Shown here: one piece after another, positions 19,838-31,364 of the stretch
Layout of the letters: each line of letters opens with the position of its first letter
Numbering within the stretch: position 1 is the first letter of the stretch
From: Cololabis saira
Taxonomy: Eukaryota; Chordata; Actinopteri; Beloniformes; Belonidae
DNA length: 64,000 nucleotides
NCBI RefSeq assembly: GCF_033807715.1
Contig: NC_084591.1
Location: forward strand, 45,448,368-45,512,367
Direction: 5' to 3'
Position numbers and translations under genes: made by a program
The notes under the pieces: model-generated
What the model saw: only the letters and a program-made list of their open reading frames with translations
Databases searched by the model: none
What the model was told of the DNA's origin: nothing

Positions 19838-20339
19838 GCCTATGTGTATTATACCTTTGTTTTATATGTATTAATCATTTTGTATTTATAGGTGCTTTTG
19901 AATTGTAATAGGGTCAATGACGTGACGCCTATATTTTCCAAAAAAGGGATTTCTTTTCAATTCAAAAAAAGGTTTAAATGGATAAAAATAGATTTCCACA
20001 CAATAAGTGATGAATTAACTTAATTTAACTTAAGAGAAAGGTTTCCCGTCAGGGCTCTTACCACAAGAGAAGCAAATGGAGGATTTTGCTTGCAGTTTGT
20101 GTTAAGTGTCCTATAGGTTGTGAACCAGCTCCAAACGCACAATGTCTTGAACATCTGGCCTCTGCTGACCGAACCAGTGTTGTTATATCTGAGCTTTATT
20201 CCAATGGCAACAAGAGCTGCAGATTTGTTTACATGAAAATCAATGATTCCAGAAAAAAGATCTGATGTAGTATTTTACTGATAGTGTAAAAATATGCAAT
20301 CATGTTAAACCCTTAAGTGCACAAAACCAAAAAAAAATT
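19838..20339. other. Unassigned DNA before the tandem-repeat domain
   Basis: About 500 bp with no gene or repeat recognised. The repeat domain starts with AAGCTGCAAGCAGCGATGAA at 20341. Confidence 0.45.
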
Positions 20340-20980
20340 AAAGCTGCAAGCAGCGATGAACGGGCCCTCGCACTCACGGCCACCGCCCCCCATAAATATA
20401 TCAGAAATGACACCACCCACGACTTCATATGTCAAACCATTCAAAAGTTATAGCAGAAAAAAGGGACAACCAATCAGAAGAAGGGGCGGGGCTAATTCAG
20501 GCCAATAAAGGGCAAGGACTCCATACAGAATCTGATGACACCACCCACGACTCTCTGTGTCAAACCATTCAAAAGTTATAGTAGAAAATCGGGACAACCA
20601 ATCAGAAGAAGGGGCGGGGCTAATTCAGGCCAAAGAAGGTCAAGGACTCAATACAGCGTCCAATGACACCACCCACGACTCTCTGTGTCAAACCATTCAA
20701 AAGTTATAGTAGAAAATCGGGACAACCAATCAGAAGAAGAGGCGGGGCTAATTCAGGCCAATAAAGCTCAAGGACTCAATACTGATTCAGATGACATCAC
20801 CCACGACTCTCTATGTCAAAACATTCAAAATTTATAGCAGGAAATATGGACAACCAATCAAAAGAAGGGGCGGAGCTAATTTTCACCAATTTTGGTCAAG
20901 GACTCAATATCGAGTCCCATGACACCACTCACAACTCTCTATGTCAAACCATTCAAAAGTTATGGCAGAGAATAGTATTC
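20340..20980 (+). repeat. About 128-bp tandem repeats, diverged block (4-5 copies)
   Basis: The block opens with AAGCTGCAAGCAGCGATGAA and CGGGCCCTCGCAC, a head found on a very common but poorly classified fish repeat. Four to five imperfect copies of a 125-128 bp unit follow. Each contains TGACACCACCCACGACT, GTCAAACCATTCAAAAG and CCAATCAGAAGAAGGGGCGG. This is the same unit, more diverged, as the 128-bp repeats of the macrosatellite beyond 35.6 kb. Confidence 0.8.
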
Positions 20981-20992
20981 TAGGGGGCGCTG
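20980..20992 (+). promoter_or_regulatory. CTCF-core-like motif in the 450-bp repeat
   Basis: CTAGGGGGCGCTG fits the CTCF core (CCASYAGRKGGCRS) in its central and right parts. Related sites are at 21429-21442 (CCAGGGGGGCGCTG) and 22248-22260. The left CC of the full motif is missing here. Confidence 0.4.
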
Positions 20993-22403
20993 TTGAGCCG
21001 TTAGGCCACGCTCATTAATGCAAACCATGAAATATCAAATGTATCGCCAAGCCTGGCTTGCGAGCAAAATTTGGTGACTATCAAATATGGACCAATCACA
21101 TGAAGGGGGGGCGGGCCTTTTGGCGTCTAGCGTCGCCACGGTAACACTTTTGAAAGAGAAAAGTAATGCGCGTAGTCGCAGGATGGAGACGCACATATTG
21201 ATGTATAACACACCTGGGTGCACATTACGGTTCGGTCCGTATTAATTGCCGAAGGAATGGCATAAATTGCGCCAAAATTACACAATTAATTCAAAATGGC
21301 CGACTTCCTGTCCGGTTTCGGCCATGGCTCCAAGAGACTTTTCTTTAAGTTGTGCCATGATAGAGGTGTGTAGCGATTTTCGTGCATGTACGTCAAACCG
21401 TATTGTGGGGCTTGAGGCACAAAATTTTCCAGGGGGGCGCTGTTGAGCCATTTTGCCACGCCCATTAATGCAAACCATGAAATATCACATTTATCGCCAG
21501 GCCTGGCTTGCGTGCCAAATTTGGTGCCTTTTGGGGAACTATCAAATATGGACCAATCAGATGAAGGGGGGGCGCGCTTGTTGGCGTCTAGCGTCGCCAC
21601 TGTAACACTTTTGAAAGAGAAAAGTAATGCGCGTTGTCGCAGGATGGAGACGCACATTTTGATGTATAACACATCTGGGTTCACGATACGGTTCGGGCCG
21701 TATTCATTCTCGAAGGAATGGCATATATTGCTCCAAAATTACGCGATTAATTCAGATTGTTCAAAATGGCCGACTTCCTGTTCGGATTCGGCCATGGCGC
21801 CAAGAGACTTTTCTTTAAGTTGCAACATGATACAGGTGTGTACCGATTTTCGTTCATGTACATCAAACCATATTATGGGGCTTGAGGCTCAAAGATTTTT
21901 CTGTTTGAACCAATCAGATGAAGGGTGGGCGCGCTTTTTGGCGTCTAGCGTCGCCACGGTAACGCTTTTGAAAGAGAAAAGTAATGCGTGGTGTCAGAGG
22001 ATGGAGACGCACATTTTGATGTATAACACACCTGGGTGCACGTTACGGTTCGGGCCGTATTAACTGCCGAAGGAATGGCATAAATTTCGTCAAAATGACA
22101 CGATTAATTCAAAATGGCCGACTTCCTGTTCGGTTTCTCGACATGACGCCCAGAGACTTTTCTTTAAGTTGCGCCATGATACAGGTGTGTACCGATTTTC
22201 GTGCATGTACGACAAATCGCATTGTGGGGCTTGAGGCACAAAGTTTTCTAGGGGGCGCTGTTGAGCTATTTTGCCACGCCCATTAATGCAAACCATTAAA
22301 TATCAAATTTTTCGCCAGGCCTGACTTGCATGCAAAATTTGGTGACTTTTTGGGCACGTTTAGGGGGGCAAAAAGGCCTTCCTTTTGTCAGAAAAATAAT
22401 AAT
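20981..22403 (+). repeat. About 450-bp tandem repeats (3.3 copies)
   Basis: Copies run 20981-21430, 21431-21903, 21904-22248 (lacking its first about 100 bp) and 22249-22403 (partial). Each complete unit has GGGGGCGCTGTTGAGC, CGCCAGGCCTGGCTTG, a CCAATCA patch next to a G-run, GTCGCCACGGTAAC, and CCGACTTCCTGT...CGTGCATGTACG. The ORF of 206 codons crossing it (21443-22063) has no domain and is an accident of high repeat identity. Confidence 0.8.
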
Positions 22404-23946
22404 AACTAGAAAATTTCTGGAAATTTTGATATGGGCATGCCCTACCGCCCATTCGTCCCCTCTCGCTGCTTTGGTTTGGGGCTGTAGTGTTTGTGTTCGG
22501 GGGGGTTCTATGTCAGTTTGAGGTGTTTTTACGCTTGTATTTCATTCATTCCTGTGCTCCCAATAGTTATTAATGGGGCGCGCTTTTTGGCATCTAGCGT
22601 TGCCACGGTAACGCTTTTGACTGAGAATAGTAATGCCCATCGAGGCAAGATGGAGACGCATCTAACGATGTACGCCATGCATGGGTGCATGTTCCGGTTC
22701 AAGCTACGTTAACGGATAGGTTTTTTTTTTCACCATGGTACAAAATCCCATCCGAATGAATGGGGCCTTTTGGCCTGGATTTTGACATAAAATTTCCTTA
22801 AATCCCAGCTTCATGAAATTTGAGTATGTTGAAGTCCACAGCGTGCCGAGTCGGGAAACATTTGTACGATGTCTCTACGATAACCTGTTACCTAGCAACA
22901 AGCGTCCAAAGTCAAACGGAAATTAAAAAAAAAAAGAAAGGTCAATATCGCAAAAACTTTAAAAATTGGCATAATGAGGTTGTAGGGTCCGTATGTGCCA
23001 ATCAGGCCGAGTGTTTGAAAGTTTGAACGATGTCTCTACGATAAAGTCCGGCCGAGCAATAAGCGTGTGAATTTTCGCCTTTTTTTTTGCTTTTTGGCAT
23101 CTAGCGTTGCCACGGTAACACTTTTGACTGAAAAAAGTAATGCACATTAAGGCACGATGGAGACGCATCCAACGATATATGCCATGCATGGGTGCACGTT
23201 CCGGTTCGGGCAGCATTAACAGATTGTTTATTCACATGGTCCCCCATACAAATGCATTGGTTTTTGTTGCCATGGTAACAAGCCCCATAGGATAGAATGG
23301 GAAAATTTGGCTTCAATATCTCAAAAGCTGTAAACGACAGCGTAATGAGACCTCAGTATGTTGTAGTCCACATCAAGCTGAGTCTTTTAACGTTGGAACC
23401 AAGTCTCTACGAAACCGCGTTGCCGCGCAACAAGCATCCGAAGTTCCGTTAGCATCAAAATGAACAATGTGGAATATCTCAAAAACCATAATAGCAAGCA
23501 TGACGAGACTAAAATATGTTGCAGTACAAAGCGTCCCGGGTTTGTCAATGTTGTAATGATGTCTGTACGATAAACCGTTGCCTAGCAACAAGCGTCCAAA
23601 AAAAAAGTGATTTTTTTTTTAAATTGAAAGTTAAATATCGCAAAAACCGTAATAACTAGCATGATGAAGTTTTATGGTCCTTTAGTGACTATCGGGCCGA
23701 GTGTTTGAAAGTTTGAACGATGTCTCTACGATAAAGTTCGGCCGAGCAATAAGCGTGGGAATTTTCGCCTTTTTTTTTGCTTTTTGGCAACTAGCGTTGC
23801 CACGGTAACCCCTATTACGGAGAAAAGTAATGCCCATCGAGGCAAGATGGAGACGCATCCAACGATGTATGGCATGCATGGGTGCACGTTGCGGTTCGGG
23901 CCGCATTAACGGACGAAAAAAAGTGCGGAATAAGAATAATAATAAT
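22404..23946 (+). repeat. 1.5-kb tandem unit A (1543 bp)
   Basis: It begins AACTAGAAAATTTCTGGAAA and ends in AAGTGCGGAATAAGAATAAT. Inside are several copies of a subrepeat reading GTTGCCACGGTAAC...GATGGAGACGCATC...CCATGCATGGGTGCA, and subrepeats with TCTCTACGATAAA...CCTAGCAACAAGCGTCC. Unit C has the same length. Confidence 0.8.
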
Positions 23947-25302
23947 AACTAGAAAATTTCTGGAAATTTTGATATGGGCATGCCCTACCGCCCATTCGTC
24001 CCCTCTTGCTGCTTTGGTTTGGGGCTGTAGTGGTTGTGTTTAGGGTGGTTCTATGTCAGTTTGAGGTGTTTTTACGCTTGTATTTCATTCATTCCTGTGC
24101 TCCCAATAGTTATTAATGGGGCGCGCTTTTTGGCATCTAGCGTTGCCACGGTAACGCTTTTGACTGAGAATAGTAATGCCCATCGAGGCAAGATGGAGAC
24201 GCATGTAACGATGTATGCCGTGCATGGGTGCACGTTCCGGTTCAGGCTACGTTAACGGATAGGTTTTTTTTTTCACCATGGTACAAAACCCCATCCGAAT
24301 GAATGGGGCCATTTGGCCTGGATTTTGACATAAAATTTCCTTAAATCCCAGCTTCATGAAATTTGAGTATGTTGAAGTCCACAGCGTGCCGAGTCAGGGG
24401 ACATTTGTACGATGTCTCTACAATAACCTGTTGCCTAGCAACAAGCGTCCAAATTCAAACAGAAATGAAAAAAAAAATTAAAGGCCAATATCGCAAAAAC
24501 TGTAATAATTAGCATAATGAAGTTGTAGGGTCCGTTAGTGACAATCGGGCCGAGTGTTTGAAAGTTTCAACAATATCTCTACGATAAAGTTCGGCCGAGC
24601 AATAAGCGTCCCAATTTTCGCCTTTTTTCTTGCTTTTTGGCATTTAGCGTTGCCACGGTAACACTTTTTACTGAGAAAAGTAATGCCCATCGAGGAACGA
24701 TGGAGACGCATCCAACGATGTATGCCATGTATGGGTGCATGTTCCGGTTCAGGCTATGTTAACGGATAGGTTTTTTTTTCACCATGGTAAAAAACTCCAT
24801 CCGAATGAATGGGGCCATTTGGCCTGGATTTTGACATAAAAATTTTTTAAATCCCAGCTTCATGAAATTTGAGTATGTTAAAGTCCACAGCGTGCCGAGT
24901 CGGGAAACATTTGTACGATGTCTCTACGATAACCTTTTGCCTAGCAACAAGAGTCCAAAGTCAAATGGAAAAAAAAAAAAAAATGAAAGGTCAATATCAC
25001 AAAAACTGTAATACTTGGCATAATAAGGTTGTACGGTCGGTTAGGGACAATCAGACCGAGTGTTTGAAAGTGTGAACGATGTCTCTACGATAAAGTTCGG
25101 CCGAGCAATAAGCGCGGGAATTTTCGCCTTTTTTTTTGCTTTTTGGCAACTAGCGTTGCCACGGTAACCCCTATTACGGAGAAAAGTAATGCCCATCGAG
25201 GCATGATGGAGACGCATCCAACGATGTATGCCATGCATGGGTGCACGTTCCGGTTCGGGCCGCATTAACGGACGAAAAAAAGTGCGGAATAAGAATAATA
25301 AT
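23947..25302 (+). repeat. 1.5-kb tandem unit B (1356 bp)
   Basis: Same start and end as unit A, with one internal subrepeat composed differently (187 bp shorter). It contains the GTTGCCTAGCAAC site at 24430 and three GTTGCCACGGTAAC sites. Confidence 0.78.
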
Positions 25303-26845
25303 AACTAGAAAATTTCACGAAATTTTGACATGGGCATGCCCTACGGCCCATTCGACCCCTCCAGCTGCTTTGGTTTAGGGCTGTAGTGGTTGTGTTCGGG
25401 GTGGTTCTATGTCAGTTTGAGGTGTTTACAGTTGTATTGCATTCATTCCTGTGCTCCCAATAGTTATTAAAGGTGTGCGCTTTTTGGCGTCTAGCGCCCC
25501 CCACGGTGACACTTTTGACTGAAAAAAGTAATGCCCATCGAGGCAACATGGAGACGCATCTAACGATGTATGCCATGCATGGGTGCACGTTGCGGTTCAG
25601 GCTACATTAATGGATAGGTTTTTGTTTCACCGTGGTAAAAAAATCCCATCCGAATGAATGGGGCCATTTGGCATGGATTTTGACATAAAATTTCCTTAAA
25701 TCCCAGCTTCATGAAATTTGAATATGTTGACGGCCACAGCGTGCCGAGTCGGGGAACATTTGTACGATGTCTCTACGATAATCTGTCGCCTAGCAACAAG
25801 CGTCCAAAGTCAAATGGAAATTTAAAAAAAAAATGAAAGGTCAATATCGCAAAAATTTTAATAATTGGCATAATGAGCTTGTACGGCCCGTTAGTGCCAA
25901 TCGGGCCGAGTGTTTGAAAGTTTGAACGATGTCTCTACGATAAAGTTCGACCGAGCAATAAGCGTCTGAATTTTTGCCTTTTTTTTTGCTTTATGGCATC
26001 TAGCGTTGCCACGGTAACACTTTTGACTGAGAAAAGTAATGCCCATCGAGGCACGATGGAGACGCATCCAACGATATATGCCATGCATGGGTGCACATTC
26101 CGGTTCGGGCAGCATTAACAGATTGTTTATTCACATGGTCCCCCATACAAATGCATTGGTTTTTGTTGCCATGGTAACAAGCCCCATAGGATAGAATGGG
26201 ACAATTTGGCTTTAATATCTCAAAAGCTGTAAACGACAGCGTAATGAGACCTCAGTATGTTGTAGTCCACATCAACCTGAGTCTTTTAACGTTGGAACCA
26301 AGTCTCTGCGATACCGCGTTGCCGCGCAACAAGCATCCGAAGTTCCGTTAGCATCAAAATGAACAATGTGGAATATCTCAAAAACCGTAATAGCAAGCAT
26401 GACGAGACTAAAATATGTTGCAGTACAAAGCGTCCCGGGTTGGTCAATGTTGTAATGATGTCTGTACGATAAACCGTTGCCTAGCAACAAGCGTCCAAAA
26501 TAAAAGTGATTTTTTTTTTAAATTGAAGGTTAAATATCGCAAAAACCGTAATAACTAGAATGATGAAGTTGTATGGTCCTTTAAAGACTATCGGGCCGAG
26601 TGTTTCAAAGTTTGAACGATGTCTCTACGATAAAGTTCGGCCGAGCAATAAGCGCGGGAATTTTCGCCTTTTTTTTTGCTTTTTAGCAACTAGCGTTGCC
26701 ATGGTAACCCCTATTACTGAGAAAAGTAATGCCCATCGAATCACGATGGAGACGCATCCAACGATGTATGCCATGCATGGGTGCACGTTGCGGTTCGGGC
26801 CGTATTAATGGACGAAAAAAAGTGCGGAATAATAAGAATAATAAT
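25303..26845 (+). repeat. 1.5-kb tandem unit C (1543 bp)
   Basis: Equal in length to unit A. Long stretches correspond at an offset of 2899 bp (for example 23373-23591 and 26272-26490), so A and C are closer to each other than to B. It ends at the first macrosatellite junction. Confidence 0.78.
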
Positions 26846-27009
26846 AACTAGACAAAATTCCCGGGAAATTTTGAAGTGCCACGGACTACTGCCGGATGAT
26901 CGCGGGGCTTATTTGCACCCATGAAGGTCAAGGACTCGATACAGATTCCAATGACACCACCCATGACTCTCTATGTCAAACCATTCAAAAGTTATTACAG
27001 AAAATATAG

Positions 27010-28121
27010 AACCGCTAACTGAACCGCTAACGGGATCGCTAACGGGATCGCTAACGGGACCGCTAACGGGACCGCTAACCGAGCCGCTAACGGGATCGCT
27101 AACCGAGCCGCTAACAACCGCTAACGGAACCGCTAACGGGACCGCTAACGGAACCGCTAACGGGACCGCTAACGGGACCGCTAACGGGACCGCTAACGGG
27201 ATCGCTAACGGGATCGCTAACGGGACCGCTAACCGAGCCGCTAATGGGATCGCTAACGGGACCGCTAACAACCGCTAACAGAACCGCTAACGGGACCGCT
27301 AACAGAACCGCTAACAGAACCGCTAACGGGATCGCTAACAACCGCTAGCGGAACCGCTAACGGGACCGCTAATGGGATTGCTAACGGGACCGCTAACGGG
27401 GTCGCTAACTGGACCGCTAACGGGATCGCTAACTGGACTGCTAACGGTACCGCTAACGGGATCGCTAACGGAATCGCTAACTGAACCGCTAACGGGACCG
27501 CTAACCGAGCCGCTAACGGGATTGCTAACCGAGCCGCTAATGGGATCGCTAACGGGACTGCTAACAACCGCTAACGGAACCGCTAACAGGACCGCTAACA
27601 GAACCGCTAACAGAACCGCTAACGGGACCGCTAACGGGATCGCTAACAACCGCTAGCGGAACCGCTAACGGGACCGCTAACGGGGTCGCTAACTGGACCG
27701 CTAACGGAATCGCTAACTGAACCGCTAACAGGACCGCTAACGGGATCGCTAACAACCGCTAGCGGAACCGCTAACGGGACCGCTAACGGGGTCGCTAACT
27801 GGACCGCTAACGGGATCGCTAACTGGACCGCTAACGGGACCGCTAACGGGACCGCTAACGGGATCGCTAACGGAATCGCTAACTGAACCGCTAACGGGAC
27901 CGCTAACCGAGCCGCTAACGGGATCGCTAACCAAGCCGCTAACGGGATCGCTAACGGGATCGCTAACAACCGCTAACGGGACCGCTAACGGGATTGCTAA
28001 CGGGACCGCTAACGGGGTCGCTAACTGGACCGCTAACGGGATCGCTAACTGGACCGCTAACGGGACCGCTAACGGGATTGCTAACAGGACCGCTAACAGA
28101 ACCGCTAACGGGACCGCTAAC
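27010..28121. repeat. 12-bp minisatellite (ACCGCTAACGGG), unit 1
   Basis: About 92 tandem copies of a 12-bp unit with variants ATCGCTAACGGG, ACCGCTAACAGA and ACCGAGCCGCTAAC. Because the period is a multiple of three, long frames with 4-residue periods stay open on both strands. Confidence 0.93.
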
Positions 28122-28430
28122 ACCAATAACACTACCATCCCATAATAAACACCTACCATCCCATAATAACACTAACATCCCATAATAACACTAACATCCT
28201 ATAAAAACACCTGCCATCCCATAATAACACTAACATCCTATAAAAACACCTGCCATCCCATAATAACACTAACATCCTATAAAAACACCTGACATCCCAT
28301 AATAACACTAACATCCTATAAAAACACCTGTCATCCCATAATAACACTAACATCCTATAAAAACACCTGACATCCCATAATAACACTAACATCCTCCAAA
28401 AACACCTGACATCCCATAATAACACCTATC
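28122..28430. repeat. 39-bp minisatellite, unit 1
   Basis: Tandem 39-bp repeats (CCTGCCATCCCATAATAACA then CTAACATCCTATAAAAACA), about 7 copies after a diverged first stretch. Confidence 0.93.
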
Positions 28431-28454
28431 GTGTGTGTGTGTGTGTGTGTGTGT
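28431..28454. repeat. (GT)n tract, unit 1
   Basis: 12 GT dinucleotides directly after the 39-bp repeats. The same position is about 3.5 times longer in units 2 and 3. Confidence 0.95.
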
Positions 28455-29530
28455 TCATCTAAGGTTAAAAGGTCAGGGTTCAGATTTCTCCATTTTCCAG
28501 GTTATACTATGAATTCTGTACTGAGTGAGTCATGTGACCAGTTCTGGGTCAGTCTAATCAGTCAACAGCTGAGCTCTGGTTGCTAGGGGCAACAAGAACC
28601 TGATACAGAGGGAGCGGGAATGACTCAGCTGGATTTTTGGTTGTGACAAACCTGAAATCACTCCACTTTGCGCTCAAACCGTAGCTCTTAGCAGAAAAAC
28701 GAAAACATTTTGAGAAACAGAGAACCTACCAGATTATCTAAATGTTATTTTCATACAGATATTCCTTAAAATGTGTTAGTAACGGCAATTCGAAAACAAA
28801 AATGAGATTTTTTTTAAGAAAACTTCATTTAACATGGGAGTCAATGAAGAGAGAGACAGGAACTGGCGTGTCTGTTGGCTCCCCCGTTAAAATTTTGTGC
28901 ACACCACGCCTGTCAAAGTCACATTTTATAAATCACAACACCTATGTCTATATTCTGACCAAAAATTATCTGTCTACCTTTTACGGTTTGGCCGTGACCT
29001 CGAGTTACAAATAAGAAATCATGTTTTTTTTTCAGTGTAACTACACTCTAGCAAACTGACTCCCGTGCTCTAGATTTGAAAAAAAGTGATTTCCAGTCCT
29101 CGCTTGAGGGCTCATATCTTGAAAAGTGTACATTTTAGGAAAAAACTGTTTCGGGTTTGGAGAGAGAAGAGAAGTTTTCCTCCGTTTTGAAGTTTGAATG
29201 ACGTTTCTACGTGCAAGTATGAGAAAGATACGTGACTCAGAAAAAAGGTGAATTTTGTCTTTTTTCTCGACATTTTCCCATCCGCTTTGAATGGCGCCAT
29301 AGGAATACATAGGGAAAATGAGCTCCCCATTAGTTTGGAAATTTGGAAATGTTTTTGCACTTCGTGCAAAAACTATTCGTGCCATCGTTCTGAAAATCCA
29401 CAGGACTGTAGTTAAATTCAGGGCCTACAACTTTCTAAATCGGTTCAGAATTTTTCGAGTAACGGTGTGCGAGTGGTGAGGCCCCAAAGTTCACGCAATG
29501 CGTTCCGGATGGGGCAAAAAGCGCACGTTT

Positions 29531-29555
29531 GTGCACGTTGCGCAAAAACGTGCAC
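29531..29555. other. Body hairpin of the macrosatellite unit (example in unit 1)
   Basis: GTGCACGTT, loop GCGCAAA, AACGTGCAC: a perfect 9-bp stem. It is conserved in all unit bodies and lies just before the AATCGCT(A/T)ATAAAAGTCAT stretch. A smaller hairpin TTTTGCAC-TTC-GTGCAAAA lies about 180 bp upstream in each body. Confidence 0.8.
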
Positions 29556-29827
29556 GCCAATCGCTAATAAAAGTCATACCCATCGACTCCCGATTAAGGC
29601 GCACGTTTCTACGTTTTTACTTTTCGCGTTTTCTCAAAGCTGTAGGAGGAGTAGCCGGACAAAGTTTTTACGGAAGAATATATAATAACTAGACAAAATT
29701 CCCGGGAAATTTTGAAGTGCCACGGACTACTGCCGGATGATCGCGGGGCTTATTTGCACCCATGAAGGTCAAGGACTCGATACTTAGTCATTTGACACCA
29801 CCCATGACTCTCTATGTCAAACCATAC

Positions 29828-31005
29828 TAACTGAACCGCTAACGGGATCGCTAACGGGATCGCTAACGGGACCGCTAACGGGACCGCTAAACGAGCCGCT
29901 AACGGGATCGCTAACCGAGCCGCTAACAACCGCTAACGGAACCGCTAACGGGACCGCTAACGGGACCGCTAACGGAACCACTAACGGGACCGCTAACGGG
30001 ACTGCTAACGGGATCGCTAACGGGATCGCTAACGGGATCGCTAACGGGATCGCTAACGGGACCGCTAACCGAGCCGCTAATGGGATCGCTAACGGGACCG
30101 CTAACAACCGCTAACAGAACCGCTAACGGGACCGCTAACAGAACCGCTAACAGAACCGCTAACGGGATCGCTAACAACCGCTAGCGGAACCGCTAACGGG
30201 ACCGCTAATGGGATTGCTAACGGGACCGCTAACGGGGTCGCTAACTGGACCGCTAACGGGATCGCTAACTGGACTGCTAACGGTACCGCTAACGGGATCG
30301 CTAACGGAATCGCTAACTGAACCGCTAACGGGACCGCTAACCGAGCCGCTAACGGGATTGCTAACCGAGCCGCTAATGGGATCGCTAACGGGACCGCTAA
30401 CAACCGCTAACGGAACCGCTAACAGGACCGCTAACAGAACCGCTAACAGAACCGCTAACGGGACCGCTAACGGGATCGCTAACAACCGCTAGCGGAACCG
30501 CTAACGGGACCGCTAACGGGGTCGCTAACTGGACCGCTAACGGGATCGCTAACTGGACCGCTAACGGGACCGCTAACGGGATCGCTAACGGAATCGCTAA
30601 CTGAACCGCTAACGGGACCGCTAACGGGATCGCTAACAACCGCTAGCGGAACCGCTAACGGGACCGCTAACGGGGTCGCTAACTGGACCGCTAACGGGAC
30701 CGCTAACTGGACCGCTAACGGGACCGCTAACGGGACCGCTAACGGGATCGCTAACGGAATCGCTAACTGAACCGCTAACGGGACCGCTAACCGAGCCGCT
30801 AACGGGATCGCTAACCAAGCCGCTAACGGGATCGCTAACGGGATCGCTAACAACCGCTAACGGGACCGCTAACGGGATTGCTAACGGGACCGCTAACGGG
30901 GTCGCTAACTGGACCGCTAACGGGATCGCTAACTGGACCGCTAACGGGACCGCTAACGGGATCGCTAACAGGACCGCTAACAGAACCGCTAACGGGACCG
31001 CTAAC
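29828..31005. repeat. 12-bp minisatellite, unit 2
   Basis: About 98 copies. Long internal stretches match unit 1 at an offset of 2836 bp. Confidence 0.93.
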
Positions 31006-31273
31006 ACCAATAACACTACCATCCCATAATAAACACCTACCATCCCATAATAACACTAACATCCCATAATAACACTAACATCCTATAAAAACACCTGCCA
31101 TCCCATAATAACACTAACATCCTATAAAAACACCTGCCATCCCATAATAACACTAACATCCTATAAAAACACCTGTCATCCCATAATAACACTAACATCC
31201 TATAAAAACACCTGACATCCCATAATAACACTAACATCCTATAAAAACACCTGACATCCCATAATAACACCTA

Positions 31274-31274
<1 letters not shown>
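31006..31274. repeat. 39-bp minisatellite, unit 2
   Basis: Six or so 39-bp copies of the same repeat as 28122-28430. Confidence 0.92.

Positions 31275-31275
<1 letters not shown>

Positions 31276-31363
<88 letters not shown>
31276..31363. repeat. (GT)n tract, unit 2
   Basis: 44 uninterrupted GT dinucleotides. Confidence 0.96.

Positions 31364-31364
<1 letters not shown>

Larger units (their letters stand above)
21132..26708. promoter_or_regulatory. Cluster of RFX X-box-like palindromes
   Basis: Seventeen sites match GTNRCC(N0-3)RGYAAC exactly. They start at 21132, 21950, 22599, 22887, 23106, 23266, 23577, 23796, 24142, 24430, 24649, 25155, 25785, 26005, 26165, 26476 and 26695. Four near matches lie at 21593, 23419, 24936 and 26318. 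Typical forms are GTTGCCACGGTAAC, GTTGCCATGGTAAC and GTTGCCTAGCAAC. The consensus is that of RFX-family (EF-C/MDBP) factors; binding in vivo is not shown. Confidence 0.6.
26846..29686 (+). repeat. Macrosatellite unit 1 (2841 bp, minisatellite type)
   Basis: Junction, one partial 128-bp repeat, 12-bp minisatellite, 39-bp minisatellite, short GT tract, then the body. Body type A (CATCCGCTTTGAATGGCGCC). The body corresponds to unit 2 at a constant offset of 2909 bp. Confidence 0.88.

Noticed and set aside
21443..22063. 206-codon ORF
   Set aside because: Internal repetition of the same 450-bp unit and no domain; shifted frames are also open nearby.
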